NCBI GenBank assembly: GCA_022496805.1
Contig: CM040107.1
Span: 6,964,501-7,028,500 of the forward strand
DNA length: 64,000 nucleotides
Direction: 5' to 3'
Origin: Pohlia nutans
Taxonomy: Eukaryota; Streptophyta; Bryopsida; Bryales; Mniaceae
The notes under the pieces: model-generated
The model's database searches: none
The model's input: only the letters and a program-made list of their open reading frames with translations
Told to the model about the DNA's origin: nothing
In this document: piece after piece, positions 59,501 to 64,000 of the stretch
Position numbering within the stretch: position 1 is the first letter of the stretch
Layout of the letters: each line of letters begins with the position of its first letter
Position numbers and translations under genes: made by a program

Positions 59501-60671
59501 GGGTTTATATGGTTTCCTAGTTCTGTCACACGTTCCCTTTGCACTTGCCAGTAGACAAGAACGCACTACATGCTTCAGGAATGTCCCAACGTTTGAAAAT
59601 AGACCTTCCCTTGACACTCCTTTGTAGACTTGTTTGCATTAATTTGAACTCTCCAGCAGTCCTACAGCTCGCAGGAAGCCAGAGAGTATGTATTGAATAT
59701 TCTACGGAAAGCTTAGAACTCCAGTCCTTCAATATGCACAACAGCGAGACTTCCATCCATTGTCTTGATGTGCAGGCTCGTAATGAGCGTCTTGGGTATA
59801 CAACATGAAAATTTGAGTGATCGCCAATTAGAGCTTACGGTGGATCTCATTCTTCCTAATAGCATTCAGTGCATGGGAGCGTAGGGAAATGGTATTGACT
59901 AGACCACTCCATATTGTGTTGTACATTCAAATGTATCTGTCTATAAGACTATAAATAAAAATGTTGTGGGCGATTCAACACTTTATACAAGAATGTATGT
60001 AACACAAAACTTATATGGTCATCAACAAAGTATAGGAATCCAACCACAGTCGCTGTAACACGTTGCACGGAAGACTGATGAATAGAACTCAAAGAATATA
60101 GTCATGGTATTGGATGCACGACGAATGTATTTGGAAGTAGTGGGTTCATCGTCCGTATTCTAGCATCTCTACATCATGTCCGACTGTAGCACCTCTCTGT
60201 CCAACTAGTTTATCTTCCCTATGCTTCTCTTGTCATGGCTTGGATGAAGAGGACATGTCATGTTGGTGGCTGCAACCCTTCCAGACCCCCTCTACGTATA
60301 GATATTTTGCACTTCGCTCAGCGTGGTCCCAATACGGTGGAAAGTACCAATTCAACGAACAATGCCATACTGTACTTATTCCCGCCATTCACCTCCTCCA
60401 CGGATATCTCTGTGAATGACCTCAAATACCTTTTTTAAGGACCCCGTGTACGAGATGTCAAGCACCTTCTCTGTGTCTCTACTCCCTATATTTGTTTCCC
60501 ACATACATTACTCTTTGTCAATAAATATAATACTGCTAAGAATTTTCAGTTCATTATTCTACAATTCTTGATCATTTGCCAAGGGCTGAAGAATTTCGTA
60601 CACTTAGTTTTCATGAACTATCGTCTATATTGTTATCGTCTTCGTTGTAGGACATTTACATTCTTGCGAAC

Positions 60672-61116
60672 CCGGTGTGCAATTGCGCAGTGGCTAACGC
60701 CCTCAATCCGTAGCACTAATCGAGGTCTTGACATTCCTGCCACCCCAGTCTGCAATTGCACACTGGCTACGCCCTTCAACGCATGCTATACAATTTAAGG
60801 GCTACATTGTACCGATTGATTCAAAATTGACATAATGCCTAGTTCAACATGTTACAGGATTTAAAACCCTACAAGTTTTAAATTTGCAACTGCTCACTGT
60901 GTATCCCAAGCGCTACTCTAAACTAGCTAATTCTTCATTAGTAATGTACTGGGCAAGTGGGCTGCAGCGCACTGATACAGTATTCCTAAACTGCAGTGGT
61001 TTTGGACAATGTAACCCCATACTGTTAATGTAGGCAGTTTGTCATTCGTAATCGCGGCCAATACTTGAATTCACTCTACAATACTTATTGACTAGTCAGT
61101 GGGCTATTGCCATTGG
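60672..61116. repeat. Degenerate E3 palindromes at the right end
   Basis: Copies at 60672-60692 (GGTGTGCAATTGCGCAGTGG), 60744-60766 (CAGTCTGCAATTGCACACTG), a half site near 60882 and 61097-61116. The core CAATTG stays while the arms drift together, keeping symmetry in the second copy. Confidence 0.8.
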
Positions 61117-61119
61117 CGA

Positions 61120-62360
61120 GCACTGTGCTTTTCATTATGTTCATCTGGCTCTACGATAGACGTAGTCCCTGTCCATCATGTAGGCCTATGCTGAAGTTAT
61201 TTTCTAGAATGCTATGTCTGATAGAAACAAACATCACTCCCCGAGTTTATCTAACAGCAATAGTTGATTCAGTGAGCAATTTCGCACCAACTATTGTATT
61301 GATAGACATTCCTATACGCTGCAGTGCAATAATGTGCACAATATATTCTACAGATGTATGTTATTTACGTTGATTTGTATTTCTTTCCCTTTACAAAATG
61401 CAATTATTATGTAAACATGTATTGACGATCAATCATTCCCTTCACAGGGAATGACGATATTAGATTAATTGGGGCTCGTCATCGTAATGTGACTCTTCGA
61501 AACCTACAAAAGGCATAGATTCTATGGGCAATTTTCTACTAAATCTTTACCATGAGTAGAATCAAAGAAGTCCAATATAGTAGAAAGTCAGAATTGTCCG
61601 ACTATTGCCATTGTATCATATTAAATAATCTTATTACAATGAACAGTTTGTTTCCACATACAACGCAACGGATTGTTTTGTTTCATTAGAACTTGTGCTT
61701 CCGTATAGCAGGTTTTGAAGTTGGAGTCTACAATCATGAAGGATTTGTACACAAGACTGCAAGCATAAGTTGTATGCGCTGCAGCAACCAAAAGTACTTT
61801 ACGTGACACACATTGTCTACCATAAACCAATGCACAGGGGTTCACAATACATTGTAGACACCGGCAACCCCCGCAACCACGCGCACACAGCCTTTGGATG
61901 ACAACACACACGGAAGAGGAATGTACACAACAGATAAAACGAAAAGCACAAAACTGGAGGCGAACGAAGAATGAAAGTGGGTGCACTGAGACGTGCAAGA
62001 GAAACCTACAAGAAAGCACTCATATGTGCAAGCGAAAGAGAGGAGAGAAATCAGAGCAAGAGAGCATATGTAACGTCACATACGTTTTCTTTGGAAATAA
62101 CAACCTCGATGTCAAAGTGTCAAATTGTTAGACGCATTCAAGTGCTGAACATTAGGACTTTATAGTTGAGAGTTTTTAAATGGTCCTCTTCCTAATCGAG
62201 AGCACTTGTTTCCAGATGTGCTAATTTAACAAATACTACAGTCTGCCAAAGTGGTGCTTCAGAAGCTATAAGTGCTTTCTTTTATAGTATGAACCTACCG
62301 AACAATTATATGCTGAAAGAGGTCCTCCAGTCCAGAATGCACTATTTGCTATGTTGGTTT
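61120..62360. other. Flank right of E3, no supported gene
   Basis: A perfect 8-bp stem hairpin (TCATTCCC and GGGAATGA) lies at 61432-61453. The rest shows no recognisable gene. Confidence 0.5.
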
Positions 62361-62365
62361 TACAC

Positions 62366-62650
62366 TGTGAAGCAAGACACCCCGCATGCGACGCTTGTCA
62401 CGGGCGTGGCCAGAAGTGTAGTGAATGTCGAATGGCAGTGAGTTTTCAAAGAATTCTGTAGTTGAAGAAATAATGAACTTAGTATTGGTGATTTGCAAAT
62501 TTGGCAATCTCGGTTGCAAGGAAGTAACAAATTGGAAGGATATCAAGCATGAGAAGAATTGCTGTTTTGCACGTAGAGTTTGCCCGATGCCAAGTTGCAA
62601 TAAGGCTAGGGTGACGAATCTTATGTATGCTACAAACACACGTGATGTTA
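62366..62650 (+). pseudogene. SINA/SIAH-like RING and zinc-finger fragment, frameshifted
   Basis: The frame reads CEARHPACDACHGRGQKCSEC, the second half of a RING finger (C-x3-H-x2-C-x2-C-x6-C-x2-C), then RMAVSFQRI. One base is missing at 62455-62458, after which VVEEIMNLVLVICKFGNLGC and KEVTNWKDIKHEKNCC with CPMPSCN give the SIAH-type zinc finger. The substrate-binding TRAF-like domain that normally follows is absent. The base before the fragment is AC rather than the AG of an acceptor. The first half of the RING is at 39065-39238, same strand. Together they give one complete cross-brace ligand set, so they look like one gene split by insertions. Confidence 0.8.
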
Positions 62651-62776
62651 GCTTTTAATAAAAGGTGCACCCCTTGGGACAGTGGCCTTGGACACCATGC
62701 TTTAGCAATATTTTTTATAGCGTTCGCACTAATGATTGGTACCGTCATATATCTTGTTGAAAATTGAGGTCCCATT

Positions 62777-63690
62777 TGTAATGAATGAAATACTGCGGAT
62801 CTGTAGGGTTAAATCTGCATATCGCATGTAATAGCAGAAGAGTATCCATTGGATGTTTAAGACTGAATCTTCATATCGCTTGTAATGAATGAAGTACTAT
62901 GGATATTTAGGCCTAAGCCATCATTTCATTTGTAATGAATGAAATACTATGGATCTTTGGACTTAAATCTTTATTTTGCATGTAATAAATGAAGTACTAT
63001 AGATGTTTAAGACTAAATCTTCATTTTGCATGTAAGAAATGAAGTACTATGGATGTTTAAGACTAAATCTTCATATTGCTTGTAATGAATGAAGTACTAT
63101 GGATGTTTAGGCCTAAGCCATCTGATCTCATCTGTAAGAAATGAAATACAATTGATATTTAGGCCTAAGCCGTCATCTTGTTTGTAATGAATCAAATTCT
63201 AGGGATATTTAGACCTAAGTCTTCATTTCATTTGTAATGAATGAAATCCTATGGATGACTAGGCGTAGTAAGTCTTCATTTCATTTGTAACGAATGAATG
63301 AAATCCTATGGATGACTAGGCGTAGTAAGTCTTCATTTCATTTGTAACGAATGAATGAAATCCTATGGATGATTAGGCGTAGTAAGTCTTCAGTTCATTT
63401 GTAATGAATGAATGAAATCCTATGGATGATTAGGCGTAGTAAGTCTTCAGTTCATTTGTAATGAATGAATGAAATCCTATGGATGATTAGGCGTACTAAG
63501 TCTTCATTTCATTTGTAACAAATGAATGAAATCCTATGGATGATTAGGTGTATTTAGTCTTCATTTCATTTGTAACGAATGAATGAAATCCTATGGATGA
63601 TTAGGCGTACTAAGTCTTCATTCCATTTGTAACTAATGAATGAAATCCTATGGATGATTAGGCCTACGAAGTCTTCATTTCATTTGTAAT
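62777..63690. repeat. Tandem array of 50-bp then 57-bp units
   Basis: GAAGTACTATGGATG-type units step by 50 bp (62991, 63041, 63091). From 63241 on, TGAAATCCTATGGATGA units step by 57 bp (63304, 63361, 63418 and on). About 17 units. The longer units gain a duplicated GAATGAAT and GCGTAGTAAG. The later units are nearly identical, so expansion there is recent. Confidence 0.95.
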
Positions 63691-64000
63691 GGTAATTTGT
63701 AAATATGTCAAACGGGGTTGCAAAGTCATACTTCAGATTACATTCCTGACAGTCCTAGTACAATCTGCGTTGGAACCGCACAATGCAGTGGTCGTATGTC
63801 TGCATGTGCAATAATTGAATATTAATATGCCTACTGATGCGAATGAACGTACAATACTTTGTTCGTTAGTTGGCTTCATCACAATATCAATGTACAGACT
63901 GCAGGCCTTTCTCTCTGCACAGAAGCATGCAACTAACATCAAAAAAAATTGCATGTATGCAACTCACATGTGTGCAATAATGAAAATGAGATCAACTTTT
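63691..64000. other. Right edge, no supported gene
   Basis: AT-rich DNA after the tandem array, with nothing recognisable. Confidence 0.5.

Larger units (their letters stand above)
46650..61200. mobile_element. Large DNA element E3 (GGGCAATTGCCC palindrome family)
   Basis: Bounded only by content: palindromes of the CAGTGGGCAATTGCCCACTG type occur from 47684 to 61116 and nowhere else. It carries a ParB-MTase gene on the plus strand and no DUF7869-type gene. Its second ParB-MTase intron contains E4. I could not find convincing terminal repeats. It lies in the gap between two parts of a SINA-like gene. Confidence 0.55.

Noticed and set aside
46060..61440. TGACGATCAAT shared by both E3 flanks as a target-site duplication
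   Set aside because: The match is short, in AT-rich DNA, and lies hundreds of bases outside the last palindromes.

Overview
The window looks like nuclear DNA of a land plant, most likely a bryophyte or another early-diverging streptophyte. Reasons: AT-rich intergenic DNA, GT-AG introns, TTTAGGG telomere-type repeats at 34.9-35.2 kb, a plant-style SINA/SIAH-like RING fragment, and nonsense mutations of a type expected from cytosine methylation. I cannot name the species. No intact housekeeping gene is visible. Nearly all coding material belongs to decayed mobile elements.

Three related large elements dominate. E1 (about 0.67-16.43 kb) carries a DUF7869-type transposase-like gene on the minus strand (1278-4084) and a ParB/DGQH-like plus DNA-methyltransferase-like gene on the plus strand (11.6-16.0 kb), separated by about 5 kb of AT-rich repeats. 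E2 (about 19.5-35.5 kb) has the same two genes head to head (ParB-MTase on minus at 22.3-26.5 kb, DUF7869 on plus at 28.1-32.3 kb), and two NIF/FCP1-like HAD phosphatase genes on minus. E3 (about 46.65-61.2 kb) keeps only the ParB-MTase gene (48.7-57.4 kb, with a shrunken methyltransferase region). A fourth element with an extreme density of CCGG (E4, about 51.2-55.3 kb) sits inside its second intron.

The striking signal is that each element carries its own private, dispersed short palindrome: TATCCTCGACTCGAGGATA in E1, TATCGGCTGGCAGCCGATA in E2 and CAGTGGGCAATTGCCCACTG in E3. Copies lie in the leader of the ParB-MTase gene, in its introns at positions conserved among the elements, in disordered coding segments in a fixed reading frame, and around the other genes. 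None of these palindromes is seen in the flanking DNA. A ParB-like protein next to many dispersed palindromes suggests a parS-like or methylation-based self-recognition system whose specificity has diverged between elements. This is inference, but it is the finding most worth testing.

All element genes are broken by stops and frameshifts. Most stops read as CAG to TAG or CGA to TGA, as expected from deamination of methylated CHG and CG sites.

Between and around the elements lie AT-rich tracts with MITE-like inverted repeats, diverged duplications and microsatellites. A SINA-like RING gene appears split into an exon at 39.07-39.24 kb and a second part at 62.37-62.65 kb, with E3 and other insertions between. 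A 50/57-bp tandem array (62.78-63.69 kb) follows.
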